Position numbers and translations under genes: made by a program. A stretch of 27,560 nucleotides of DNA from CAYRZL01 sp964428795 (GTDB lineage: Bacteria; Bacillota; Clostridia; Lachnospirales; Lachnospiraceae), in NCBI GenBank assembly GCA_964428795.1, contig CAYRZL010000029.1:1-27560 (forward strand). The letters are read 5' to 3'. This document shows, piece after piece, positions 6,366-14,620 of the stretch (within the stretch, counting starts at the first letter, position 1; the number at the start of each line of letters is the position of its first letter). The notes below the pieces were generated by a model that saw only the letters and a list, made by a program, of their open reading frames with translations, ran no database searches and was not told where the DNA came from.

Positions 6366-7352
6366 TTACAGAAGATGTGCCCGCAGGTCATCTCCGCTCA
6401 ATGGTGAGAGATAAGCGGGAGCAATATCAAACACAGTTTTGCAGCCGGATACACCTTCGTCTGCCAGACGCTTTGCAGCCCGGGCATAGGCTACGAGAAT
6501 GCAGGAAGTAAATTCCGGATTGGAATCCAGCTTTAGGCGGTATTCAATGATGTGCTTGTTCGTTCCGTCTCCGGTAGCGCCGCTGCGGATGACAAATCCA
6601 CCGTGAGGGATGCCTTTGTGGTGTGCATCCAGCTCTTCCTGAGTGATAAAGGTAACGGTCGTGTCGTAATCTGCGAAGTAATTGGGCATCGTCACGATGT
6701 CGTGCTCGATCTGCTTTAAGTCAGCGCCTTCTTTTGCAACTACATAGCACTCACGCAGATGCTTCTGTCTCGTGGTCAGCTCCGGATTTTCACCGTTTCT
6801 GACGGATTCTACAGCGGTATCGATGGGTACTGTATACTGTCTTGCGTCCTGTACGCCCTCCACACGTCGGATGGCGTCGGAGTGTCCCTGGCTGACGCCC
6901 CGTCCCCAGAAGGTGTAGTCTTTGCCCTCCGGGAGAATTACATTACCGTAAAGGCGGTTTAAAGAAAACATACCCGGATCCCAGCCTACGGAGATGATTC
7001 CGACATGTCCGGTTTCTTTGGCGGCAGCATCCACATTTGCAAAATGCTCCGGGATTTTTGCGTGTGTATCAAAACTGTCCACTACGTTAAACATTTTTAC
7101 AATTTCCGGTGTCTGCTTCGGAAGGTCCGTTGCACTTCCGCCGCAGATGATACATACATCGATGTCGTTTTTATGAGCTTCCAGCTCACAGATCGGATAT
7201 ACATGTCCGTTTTCTGTTGAAATAGATACGGTTGCAGGATCACGACGGGTAAATACACCGGCCAGCTCGCAGTCCGGATTCTGTCTGATGGCAGCCTCCA
7301 CGCCTCTTCCGATATTTCCGTATCCGATAATACCAATTCTTACTTTATTCAT
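6366..7352 (-). CDS. ddh: meso-Diaminopimelate D-dehydrogenase
   Basis: The enzyme makes meso-diaminopimelate from tetrahydrodipicolinate, ammonia and NADPH in one step, feeding lysine and peptidoglycan synthesis. The Rossmann motif GYGNIGRG (residues 10-17) opens the protein. VVDSFDTHAKIPEHF, SVGWDPGMFSLNRLYG and GRGVSQGHSDAIRR are strongly conserved in this family. I place the start at the ATG at 7352 (protein starting MNKVRIGIIG, 328 residues), since relatives begin just before the Rossmann strand. An ATG four codons upstream (7364) is in frame, and neither start has a strong ribosome binding site. cheY follows after 15 bases. Upstream lies the phosphate acyltransferase relic. Confidence 0.95.
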   Translation of the reverse strand: MNKVRIGIIGYGNIGRGVEAAIRQNPDCELAGVFTRRDPATVSISTENGHVYPICELEAHKNDIDVCIICGGSATDLPKQTPEIVKMFNVVDSFDTHAKIPEHFANVDAAAKETGHVGIISVGWDPGMFSLNRLYGNVILPEGKDYTFWGRGVSQGHSDAIRRVEGVQDARQYTVPIDTAVESVRNGENPELTTRQKHLRECYVVAKEGADLKQIEHDIVTMPNYFADYDTTVTFITQEELDAHHKGIPHGGFVIRSGATGDGTNKHIIEYRLKLDSNPEFTSCILVAYARAAKRLADEGVSGCKTVFDIAPAYLSPLSGDDLRAHLL

Positions 7353-7395
7353 GCTTTTTTCCATCCACTTTCTTTTTTTATTCCTGCGAGTAATG

Positions 7396-7429
7396 AGTCA
7401 AGCGGACATGCTTGCATGTCCATTTGACT
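7396..7429. repeat. Hairpin between ddh and the acyltransferase relic
   Basis: Arms AGTCAAGCGGACATG (7396-7410) and CATGTCCATTTGACT (7415-7429) pair over 15 positions with one mismatch and one G-U, around loop CTTG. No T run follows on either strand, so it is not a standard terminator. It lies exactly where similarity to the acyltransferase stops and may mark a deletion end or a dispersed palindromic repeat. Confidence 0.6.
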
Positions 7430-7738
7430 TACAGTGCCCAGGTGACAGCCGACTGTTCCAGCGCTGCACATGCAGCCATTGACAGGTAAGCCTGCTCTTT
7501 CGGTTTGGAACGTGGATAATAGTGTAGTTGCGCGCAAAAAGGCTCAGGTCCTTCAGCATTTGGTGATCTTTGCCTCATCGCCGAACAGGTACAGTTCAGC
7601 AAATCCCTCGTTCTCTGCCTGGAATGCGCCCAGCAGTACATTTTCTGCATCTGCGCCTGCGATTGCCACACGGATCGGTTTGGCAATGTCTCTTGCTTTC
7701 TCTACGATAAAATCAAAATTTGTCTGGTGATGTAAGTT
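7429..7738 (-). pseudogene. Remnant of a phosphate acetyl/butyryltransferase-like gene
   Basis: The minus-strand sequence from 7738 reads NFDFIVEKARDIAKP, RVAIAGADAENVLLGA and LFGDEAKITK. This matches the N-terminal region of the phosphate acetyl/butyryltransferase (Pta/Ptb) family. A missing base near 7558 causes a TGA (7553-7555). Reading continues one frame over as MLKDLSLFARNYTIIHVPN, then shifts again to PKEQAYLSMAACAALEQ and ends at the stop at 7429-7431. So about 100 N-terminal codons remain with two frameshifts, and the remaining two thirds or so of the gene are gone. A purine-rich AGGAAGAGAGGAAA stretch lies upstream but no start codon remains. It sits 21 bases after carB on the same strand. 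Confidence 0.68.
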
Positions 7739-7759
7739 TCCTCTCTTCCTTTTGTTGGT

Positions 7760-10700
7760 TTATTTTTCTTTGATCTGGCTGTGAATCTCCTGCAGGGATT
7801 TCACGTCGCCCAGACCATGATTTTTTACATAAATCAACCCTTTTGCGGTAGCTCTTGCTGCTGCAATGGTAGTCATATACGGTACTTTCGCTTTGATCGC
7901 TGCCTTACGCAGGTAACTGTCATCGTGCACACTCTCTTTTCCGGAAGGTGAGTTGACGATCAGGTCGATCTCACCGTTGGTAATCATATCTAAAATGTTT
8001 GGACGACCTTCATACAGTTTTTTCACCTTTTTTGCTTCGATACCGGCATTCTGGATCATGTCACAGGTTCTTCCGGTAGAAATAATGTCAAATCCTGCTT
8101 CTTTAAAGAGGGAAGCGATCTCAACGACCTCCGGTTTATCCTTCTGGTTTACGGAGATCAGAACCGTTCCTTCCAGCGGGAGTTCGGTCTGGGTAGCTTC
8201 CTGTGCCCGGAAGAATGCATCTCCGTAGTAGGTGGAAAGACCGAGAACCTCTCCGGTGGAACGCATTTCAGGTCCAAGTACCGGGTCAACCTCAGGGAAC
8301 ATATTGAACGGGAATACAGCTTCTTTTACACCGTAATACGGAATGTCCTGTTCTTTCAGTTCCGGTACCGGGGACGGACGTCCTGTAATGTCAGAGGTAA
8401 TGATATCGGTTGCCAGCGGTACCATGCGGATGTTGCATACCTTGGAAACAAGAGGTACTGTCCGGGATGCGCGCGGATTGGCTTCCAGAACATATACTTT
8501 ATCGTTTTCGATAGCATACTGCATGTTCATCAGACCCTTTACATGCATTTCCTCCGCAATCTTTCTTGTGTATTCTTTGATCGTCTCTACATGTTCCGGC
8601 GAAATGTGTACGGAAGGAACGATACATGCGGAATCACCGGAGTGAACGCCTGCCAGCTCAATATGCTCCATAACAGCAGGAACATAAGCGTGCGTACCAT
8701 CACTGATAGCGTCTGCCTCACATTCCAGAGCATGATTTAAGAAACGGTCGATCAGGATCGGACGATCCGGCGTAACACCTACCGCAGCCTTCATATATCC
8801 TACCATGCTCTCGTCGTCATATACCACTTCCATACCTCGTCCGCCCAATACATAGGAAGGACGAACCATAACCGGATAGCCGATCTCTTTTGCAATAGCC
8901 AGAGCTTCCTCTACCGTGGTAGCCATACCAGCCTCCGGCATCGGGATTTCCAGTTTGTCCATCATAGCGCGGAACAGGTCACGATCCTCTGCAAGATCAA
9001 TGACTGCCGGGGAGGTTCCGAGAATCTTTACCCCGTTTTTCTCAAGCTCTCCTGCAAGATTAAGAGGCGTCTGCCCGCCGAACTGTGCGATGACGCCCAG
9101 CGGTTTTTCCTTGTTGTAGATGCTTAAGACATCTTCCAGGGTCAGCGGTTCAAAGTACAATTTATCGGACGTATCATAATCGGTAGATACAGTTTCCGGG
9201 TTGCAGTTTACGATGATGGTCTCAAAGCCGAGCTTTTTCAGCGCAAGCGCTGCATGTACACAGCAGTAGTCAAACTCGATACCCTGTCCGATACGGTTCG
9301 GGCCGCCGCCCAGGATCATGATCTTTGGACGATCAGAGTTTACCGGATTTTTGTCTTCTGCATTATAAGTAGAGTAGTAGTAAGCACTGTTTTCGGTGCC
9401 GCTTACATGTACGCCCTCCCATGCTTCCTCAACGCCAAGTGCGATACGTCTGTTTCGTATATCATCCTCCGAAATTTCCAGAATCTGGCTTAAGTATTTA
9501 TCGGAGAAACCGTTTTTCTTAGCGGAGATCAGGGCCTCGTCTGATGGCAGAGAGCCTTTGAATGCTGCAAGAGCCTCCTCCTCTTTTACAAGCTCTTTCA
9601 TCTGCTCTACAAAGTAATGTTTTACCTTTGTGATCTGGAAGATTTCTTCTACTTCGGCGCCTTTGCGCAGTGCCTCGTACATGATGAAGTGGCGGTCACT
9701 GGAGGGATGTGCCAGCATACGCAGCAGCTCTTCTTTGGATTTCTTATTGTAATCTTTGGCATAGCCCAGACCGTAGCGTCCTGTTTCCAGACTTCGGATC
9801 GCTTTCTGGAAAGCTTCTTTGTAGGTCTTACCGATACTCATAACCTCGCCTACCGCGCGCATCTGAGTACCGAGCTTGTCCTCCACGCCTTTGAATTTTT
9901 CAAATGCCCAGCGGGCAAATTTGATTACTACATAATCCCCGTCCGGAACATATTTATCCAACGTACCGTATTTGCCGCATGGAATATCTTTCAATGTCAG
10001 ACCCGCTGCAAGCATAGCGGATACAAGTGCGATCGGGAATCCGGTTGCCTTGGAAGCCAGTGCGGAGGAACGGGACGTACGGGGATTGATCTCGATAACG
10101 ATGATACGATCGGAAACCGGATCATGTGCAAACTGTACGTTGGTGCCGCCGATGACCTGTACGGATTCTACAATGCGGTATGCCTGTTCCTGAAGCCTTT
10201 TCTGAAGCTCCTCGGAGATGGTCAGCATAGGTGCGGAACAGAAGGAGTCTCCGGTGTGTGTACCCATCGGATCGATGTTCTCAATGAAGCAGACGGTGAT
10301 CATATTGCCCTCTGCATCACGCACAACCTCAAGCTCCAGCTCTTCCCAGCCCAGCACACATTCTTCTACCAGAACCTGTCCTACCAGGCTCGCCTGAAGT
10401 CCCCGGGCGCAGACGGTTTTTAACTCTTCCTTATTATATACAAGACCGCCGCCGGCACCGCCCATCGTATAGGCAGGGCGCAGAACCACCGGATATCCCA
10501 GTCTGTCCGCAATGGCGAGAGCTTCTTCTACACTGTAGGACACCTCACTTCTTGCCATTTCGATACCAATAGCGTTCATGGATTTCTTAAATTCGATACG
10601 GTCCTCGCCGCGCTCGATGGCATCTACCTGCACACCGATGACCTGTACGCCATATTTGTCCAGAACCCCGGCACTTGCCAGCTCGGCACACAGATTCAGA

Positions 10701-10984
10701 CCGGATTGTCCGCCCAGATTGGGAAGCAGGGCATCAGGTCTTTCTTTTGCGATGATCTGTTCCAGTCTCTTTACGTTCAGCGGTTCAATGTAAGTTACAT
10801 CCGCAATCTCCGGGTCTGTCATAATGGTAGCCGGGTTGGAATTTACAAGAATGATTTCATAACCCAGTTTGCGAAGCGCCTTGCAGGCCTGCGTTCCCGA
10901 ATAGTCGAACTCACATGCCTGACCGATGATGATCGGGCCGGAACCGATGATCAATACTTTGTTAATGTCCGTTCTCTTTGGCAT
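7760..10984 (-). CDS. carB: Carbamoyl-phosphate synthase, large subunit
   Basis: CarB makes carbamoyl phosphate from bicarbonate, ammonia (delivered by the CarA glutaminase) and two ATP, for pyrimidine and arginine synthesis. The two homologous halves are clear: VLIIGSGPIIIGQACEFDYS near the start and IMILGGGPNRIGQGIEFDYC near residue 555, each followed by an ATP-grasp domain (GTHTGDSFCSAP and GVHSGDSACIVP; EINPRTSRSSA and EANPRASRTVP). The last 140 or so residues form the MGS-like allosteric domain. The length of 1,074 is standard. I choose the ATG at 10984 (protein starting MPKRTDINKV), 9 bases after GGGAGA; an ATG at 10988 is two codons earlier. carA is not adjacent, and the upstream region is too short for a PyrR attenuator. 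Confidence 0.98.
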   Translation of the reverse strand: MPKRTDINKVLIIGSGPIIIGQACEFDYSGTQACKALRKLGYEIILVNSNPATIMTDPEIADVTYIEPLNVKRLEQIIAKERPDALLPNLGGQSGLNLCAELASAGVLDKYGVQVIGVQVDAIERGEDRIEFKKSMNAIGIEMARSEVSYSVEEALAIADRLGYPVVLRPAYTMGGAGGGLVYNKEELKTVCARGLQASLVGQVLVEECVLGWEELELEVVRDAEGNMITVCFIENIDPMGTHTGDSFCSAPMLTISEELQKRLQEQAYRIVESVQVIGGTNVQFAHDPVSDRIIVIEINPRTSRSSALASKATGFPIALVSAMLAAGLTLKDIPCGKYGTLDKYVPDGDYVVIKFARWAFEKFKGVEDKLGTQMRAVGEVMSIGKTYKEAFQKAIRSLETGRYGLGYAKDYNKKSKEELLRMLAHPSSDRHFIMYEALRKGAEVEEIFQITKVKHYFVEQMKELVKEEEALAAFKGSLPSDEALISAKKNGFSDKYLSQILEISEDDIRNRRIALGVEEAWEGVHVSGTENSAYYYSTYNAEDKNPVNSDRPKIMILGGGPNRIGQGIEFDYCCVHAALALKKLGFETIIVNCNPETVSTDYDTSDKLYFEPLTLEDVLSIYNKEKPLGVIAQFGGQTPLNLAGELEKNGVKILGTSPAVIDLAEDRDLFRAMMDKLEIPMPEAGMATTVEEALAIAKEIGYPVMVRPSYVLGGRGMEVVYDDESMVGYMKAAVGVTPDRPILIDRFLNHALECEADAISDGTHAYVPAVMEHIELAGVHSGDSACIVPSVHISPEHVETIKEYTRKIAEEMHVKGLMNMQYAIENDKVYVLEANPRASRTVPLVSKVCNIRMVPLATDIITSDITGRPSPVPELKEQDIPYYGVKEAVFPFNMFPEVDPVLGPEMRSTGEVLGLSTYYGDAFFRAQEATQTELPLEGTVLISVNQKDKPEVVEIASLFKEAGFDIISTGRTCDMIQNAGIEAKKVKKLYEGRPNILDMITNGEIDLIVNSPSGKESVHDDSYLRKAAIKAKVPYMTTIAAARATAKGLIYVKNHGLGDVKSLQEIHSQIKEK

Positions 10985-11159
10985 ATACATATTCTCCCTT
11001 TTTTCTATTTATATATATCATACCCATTATATAGAAAGTTTGTCGAATGTGGTAGTGCAAATTTTAAAATTCATGAAGTTTTTACAATTTTTTTATGGGG
11101 TGTTGACATTTGGATGGTAAGATAAAAAAACAGTTTTAACAGGAAGAAGAGGAAGTTTT

Positions 11160-11567
11160 ATGAATATTATGTTTTTTCTGACACCGAAAGGTGAAGTGAC
11201 TTATATCTACGATACAGACACCATTCGTCAGGCATTGGAAAAAATGGAGCATTATCGCTACAATGCGGTTCCGGTGATCGACCGTCTGACAGGAAGATAT
11301 GTGGGCACGCTGACGGAGGGGGATCTTCTCTGGTATATCAAGGAGGAGCACGATCTTACGCTGAAAGAAGCAGAGCATATCCGCATCGGGAAAATACCGC
11401 GGAAATGGGATAATAAGCCGGTATCTGTGGATGCTAAGATGGAGGATCTGCTGGAAAAGGTCACAAATCAGAATTTTGTCCCCGTGCATGATGATGAAGG
11501 AACCTTTATCGGAATTATCACAAGGCGGCAGGTGATCTCCTATTTAGTTGCCAGGAATGGGGAGTGA
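11160..11567 (+). CDS. CBS-domain pair protein
   Basis: This 135-residue protein consists of two CBS motifs (residues about 8-65 and 76-133), including YNAVPVIDRLTGRYVGTLTEGDLLW and FVPVHDDEGTFIGIITRRQV, given here as they occur in separate motifs. Such pairs form one Bateman module that binds adenosine nucleotides and usually signals energy state. No enzyme domain is attached. The start at 11160 follows a GA-rich GAGGAAG box. It precedes the VWA/MoxR/LRR genes on the same strand, but the 111-base gap holds a likely promoter, so it may be read separately or with them. Divergent from carB. The ligand is not predictable. Confidence 0.85.
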   Translation: MNIMFFLTPKGEVTYIYDTDTIRQALEKMEHYRYNAVPVIDRLTGRYVGTLTEGDLLWYIKEEHDLTLKEAEHIRIGKIPRKWDNKPVSVDAKMEDLLEKVTNQNFVPVHDDEGTFIGIITRRQVISYLVARNGE

Positions 11568-11599
11568 AAAACAATCTCAGTGACTTGTAGACCGGAGTA

Positions 11600-11608
11600 T
11601 GTTATAAT
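11600..11608 (+). promoter_or_regulatory. Extended -10 promoter in front of the VWA-MoxR-LRR genes
   Basis: TG (11600-11601), one base, then TATAAT (11603-11608) form an extended -10 element. No good -35 is seen (GTGACT at 11580 has the right spacing). A start of transcription near 11615 supports the ATG at 11679 rather than the GTG at 11580 as the start of the VWA protein. Confidence 0.5.
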
Positions 11609-11678
11609 AGAAACACTGAGCAAATGCAAGACGAAGAAAAGCATACGTTTGGTAAATAACGAGAGCGAGATATCAGTT

Positions 11679-13088
11679 ATGGAAGAGCAGGAGAAAAAAA
11701 TATCCGCGGACAAGCTGGCGTATGAGATCATGATTTATTCCAGAGATCAGCTCATGGTGGCGATGCCCTTTTTGAACCGGGCCTTTTACCGGATGCCCAT
11801 GGTGTCGGACGGACGGGTAGCGGCATTTGCCACAGACGGAGAGCGGATTTATTATAATACGGATCATGTACTGCATTTGTACCGGCAGCAGAAGGAGGCT
11901 GTGGTGCGTGCCTACATGCATATGGTGTTTCATTGTATTTTCTGTCACCCCTTTGCCTATGAAAAGATGGAGGGTGAATATTGGGATATGGCAGCGGATA
12001 TCGCAGTGGAAAATGCCATTTTGGATTTAAAAAAACAGAATCTCGGACTTGCGGATGATGAGCAGCGCAGGCGTTATCTCTATGATCTGAAAGAGGAAAT
12101 TCAGTTTTTGACAGCGGAAAAAATATACCGTTATTTCAGGAAGCATGAGGATCGGGCGCAGGACTGGCTGGAAAAAGGGAAGATTTTTACCCGCGATACC
12201 CACTTAAGATGGCTTCCAAAGGAGAGCAGCCATCGGGAGATGAAGAGCGGAACGGACTCTTATATGCATATGGTGGCAAATCCTCTGGGATGCAATCAGG
12301 CGGATGAGGGCGGCACGGAAGCTCCGGATGAACCTATGGAGATCTTCGCAGGAAAGACAAGTGAGGATTGGAAGGAGATCGGTGAGGGCGCTAAGATGAA
12401 TCTTGAGACCTTTTTGAAGGATCAGGGCATCAATGCCGGCTCTATGATCTACAATCTGGACGAGGTGCTGCGGGAAAAATATGATTACACGGATTTTTTG
12501 AAAAAGTTTGCTGTAACCGGGGAAGAGATGCATATCAATGACGAAGAATTTGATTACATTTACTATACCTACGGGTTGAAGCTTTATGAAAACATGCCCC
12601 TGATCGAACCCCTGGAATACCGGGAAAACAAACGAATCCGGGATTTTGTGATCGCAATCGATACGTCCGGCTCCTGTCAGGGCACCACGGTGAAAAAATT
12701 TTTAAATAAGACCTATTCCATTTTAAAGAGCAGTGAGAGCTTTTTTTCCAAAGTAAATATACACATCATTCAATGTGACAGTGAGATACAGCAGGAAGTT
12801 AAGATTACAGATATTGAAGAATTTGAGCATTATGTGGAAAACATGGTGCTGGCAGGCTTCGGAGGGACGGATTTCAGGCCGGTGTTTAAGTATGTGGATG
12901 AGCTGGTAAAGCGGCATGAATTTCAGGAGCTGCGGGGGCTGATCTATTTTACGGACGGAAGAGGGACGTTCCCGGAAAAGATGCCGGATTACCGCACCGC
13001 CTTCGTGTTTGTGGAGGATGGATTTGACATGCCACAGGTTCCGGTCTGGGCGATAAAATTAGTACTCGGGGAGGAAGAATTCGAATGA
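11679..13088 (+). CDS. DUF2201-type protein with VWA-like domain
   Basis: The protein (469 residues) has an N-terminal domain of the putative-metallopeptidase DUF2201 type and a C-terminal von Willebrand A-like domain. The histidine pattern H81-MVF-H85-CIFC-H90 keeps the histidines of the metallopeptidase-like motif, but the usual Glu after the first His is Met, so protease activity is doubtful. The VWA part has a complete metal site: D328-T-S-G-S332, the Thr of GFGGTDFRP, and the Asp of YFTDGRG. Such proteins usually partner a MoxR-type ATPase, and the stop here overlaps the start of one by 4 bases (ATGA). I choose the ATG at 11679 because the frame upstream contains the promoter. It is cytosolic: no signal peptide or membrane segment is seen. 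The client or target is unknown. Confidence 0.86.
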   Translation: MEEQEKKISADKLAYEIMIYSRDQLMVAMPFLNRAFYRMPMVSDGRVAAFATDGERIYYNTDHVLHLYRQQKEAVVRAYMHMVFHCIFCHPFAYEKMEGEYWDMAADIAVENAILDLKKQNLGLADDEQRRRYLYDLKEEIQFLTAEKIYRYFRKHEDRAQDWLEKGKIFTRDTHLRWLPKESSHREMKSGTDSYMHMVANPLGCNQADEGGTEAPDEPMEIFAGKTSEDWKEIGEGAKMNLETFLKDQGINAGSMIYNLDEVLREKYDYTDFLKKFAVTGEEMHINDEEFDYIYYTYGLKLYENMPLIEPLEYRENKRIRDFVIAIDTSGSCQGTTVKKFLNKTYSILKSSESFFSKVNIHIIQCDSEIQQEVKITDIEEFEHYVENMVLAGFGGTDFRPVFKYVDELVKRHEFQELRGLIYFTDGRGTFPEKMPDYRTAFVFVEDGFDMPQVPVWAIKLVLGEEEFE

Positions 13089-14620
13089 ATATACAGGAAG
13101 CAAAAGAGCAGATCAAACAGGCAGTCAGCGTCTATCTGATGAAGGATGCCTATGGAAATTACAGGATTCCGATTCAGCGCCAGCGTCCGGTGTTTTTGAT
13201 TGGTGCGCCGGGTATCGGAAAGACTGCTATTGTGGATCAGATCGCAAAGGAGCTGAATATCGGACTGATCTCCTATTCTATGACCCACCACACGAGACAG
13301 AGCGCGCTGGGGCTGCCGTTTATCGCGCAGAAAACATATAAGGAGAAAACCTTCGATATCTCGGAATACACTATGAGTGAGATCATTGCATCCATTTATG
13401 AGGTGATGGAAGCGAGTGGAAAAGAAGAAGGCATCCTGTTTTTGGATGAGATCAACTGCGTATCCGAGACCCTTTCTCCGTCCATGCTGCAGTTTTTGCA
13501 GTATAAAACCTTCGGGCGTCATCAGGTGCCGGATGGCTGGATCATTGTGACCGCAGGAAATCCGCAGGAGTTTAACCGCTCGGTTCGGGAGTTTGATGTG
13601 GTGACGCTGGACCGTCTGAAGGTAATGGAGGTGGAGCCTTCCTATCCGATCTGGAGAAATTATGCGCTGAATCAGAATTTGCATAAGGCGATCCTCACTT
13701 ATCTGGATATCAAAAAACAGGATTTTTATCTGATTGAGAGCACGGTGGACGGAAAGAGCTATGTGACCGCCCGGGGATGGGAGGATCTCTCCGATGCGAT
13801 TTATCTGTACGAGGAGGCCGGTTTTTCCGTGGATGAGACGTTGATTGGCCAATACCTGAGAAACAAGCGGATCGCAAGAGAATTTGCAGCTTACTACGAT
13901 CTGTATATGAAATATAAGCAGGATTACCGGGTGCAGGAGATCTTAAGCGGTGATGCGGATCGCCAGATCAAAGACCGGGCGAAGGAGGCAGCCTTTGATG
14001 AAAGACTGTCTCTTATGGGACTGCTTCTGGATGCATTACAGCATGATATCCGTGAAAATGTGGAGCTGGAGGATTGTATGCGTCGTCTGACTCCTGTTCT
14101 GCGTGATATTAAGGAACAGTGTGTGGGAAGCAAGGCGGAAAATTCCGCATCTTTGGAGGAAGTGCTGCAGGCTCCGGCAGCTCATGCAAAAGAAGTGATG
14201 GAGCAGCAACAGGCAGCTCATGCATTGTCTGTCGAGGATAAAAACGGTTTGCAGTTTATCATCTCTATGCTGACGAAAAGCATTCATGAGATGAAGCGCA
14301 GAGGTATCACGGACAAGTCGGAGGGCTTTGAGTGGATCAAAGGGCAGTTTGACGGGAAAGTGGCGCAGATGCAGCAGCAGACCACGCAGGTGTCGGAAAA
14401 GCTTCATCATGCTTTTGCATTTGTGGAGCAGATCTTCGGGGATGGCAACGAGATGCTTGTGCTGGTAACGGAGCTGACCGTAAATTACAACAGTGCGATG
14501 TTTATTGCCCGGAAAGGGTGCGAGGATTATTACCGCTACAATAAGAAATTTATGCTCCATGAACGGAATCAGGAGCTGATGGAAGCGTTGGAGAAGCTGG
14601 AACAGAGTAAACATGAATAA
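13085..14620 (+). CDS. MoxR-type AAA+ ATPase
   Basis: This AAA+ protein (511 residues) probably works as a hexameric remodelling or loading machine with the upstream VWA protein. Visible parts are Walker A GAPGIGKT (residues 40-47), Walker B ILFLDEIN with D121-E122, and the sensor-1 stretch IIVTAGNPQEFN (residues 153-164). The LDRLKVMEVEPSYPIW segment fits the lid region. The C-terminal 200 or so residues are helical, charged and not recognised. They contain a Gln/Ala-rich stretch near 380 and may bind the partner proteins. Its start overlaps the VWA gene by 4 bases and its end overlaps the LRR gene by 8, a sign of tight translational coupling. It is not RavA or a full-length CoxD; the exact MoxR subfamily is not clear. 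Confidence 0.9.
   Translation: MNIQEAKEQIKQAVSVYLMKDAYGNYRIPIQRQRPVFLIGAPGIGKTAIVDQIAKELNIGLISYSMTHHTRQSALGLPFIAQKTYKEKTFDISEYTMSEIIASIYEVMEASGKEEGILFLDEINCVSETLSPSMLQFLQYKTFGRHQVPDGWIIVTAGNPQEFNRSVREFDVVTLDRLKVMEVEPSYPIWRNYALNQNLHKAILTYLDIKKQDFYLIESTVDGKSYVTARGWEDLSDAIYLYEEAGFSVDETLIGQYLRNKRIAREFAAYYDLYMKYKQDYRVQEILSGDADRQIKDRAKEAAFDERLSLMGLLLDALQHDIRENVELEDCMRRLTPVLRDIKEQCVGSKAENSASLEEVLQAPAAHAKEVMEQQQAAHALSVEDKNGLQFIISMLTKSIHEMKRRGITDKSEGFEWIKGQFDGKVAQMQQQTTQVSEKLHHAFAFVEQIFGDGNEMLVLVTELTVNYNSAMFIARKGCEDYYRYNKKFMLHERNQELMEALEKLEQSKHE

Noticed and set aside
9617..10423. A 268-codon open frame on the plus strand inside carB
   Set aside because: It is antisense to a highly conserved enzyme, has no motif or ribosome binding site, and arises from carB codon use.
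11580..11678. N-terminal extension of the VWA protein starting at a GTG
   Set aside because: The stretch contains an extended -10 promoter, has no ribosome binding site, and its residues do not look like the family's N terminus.
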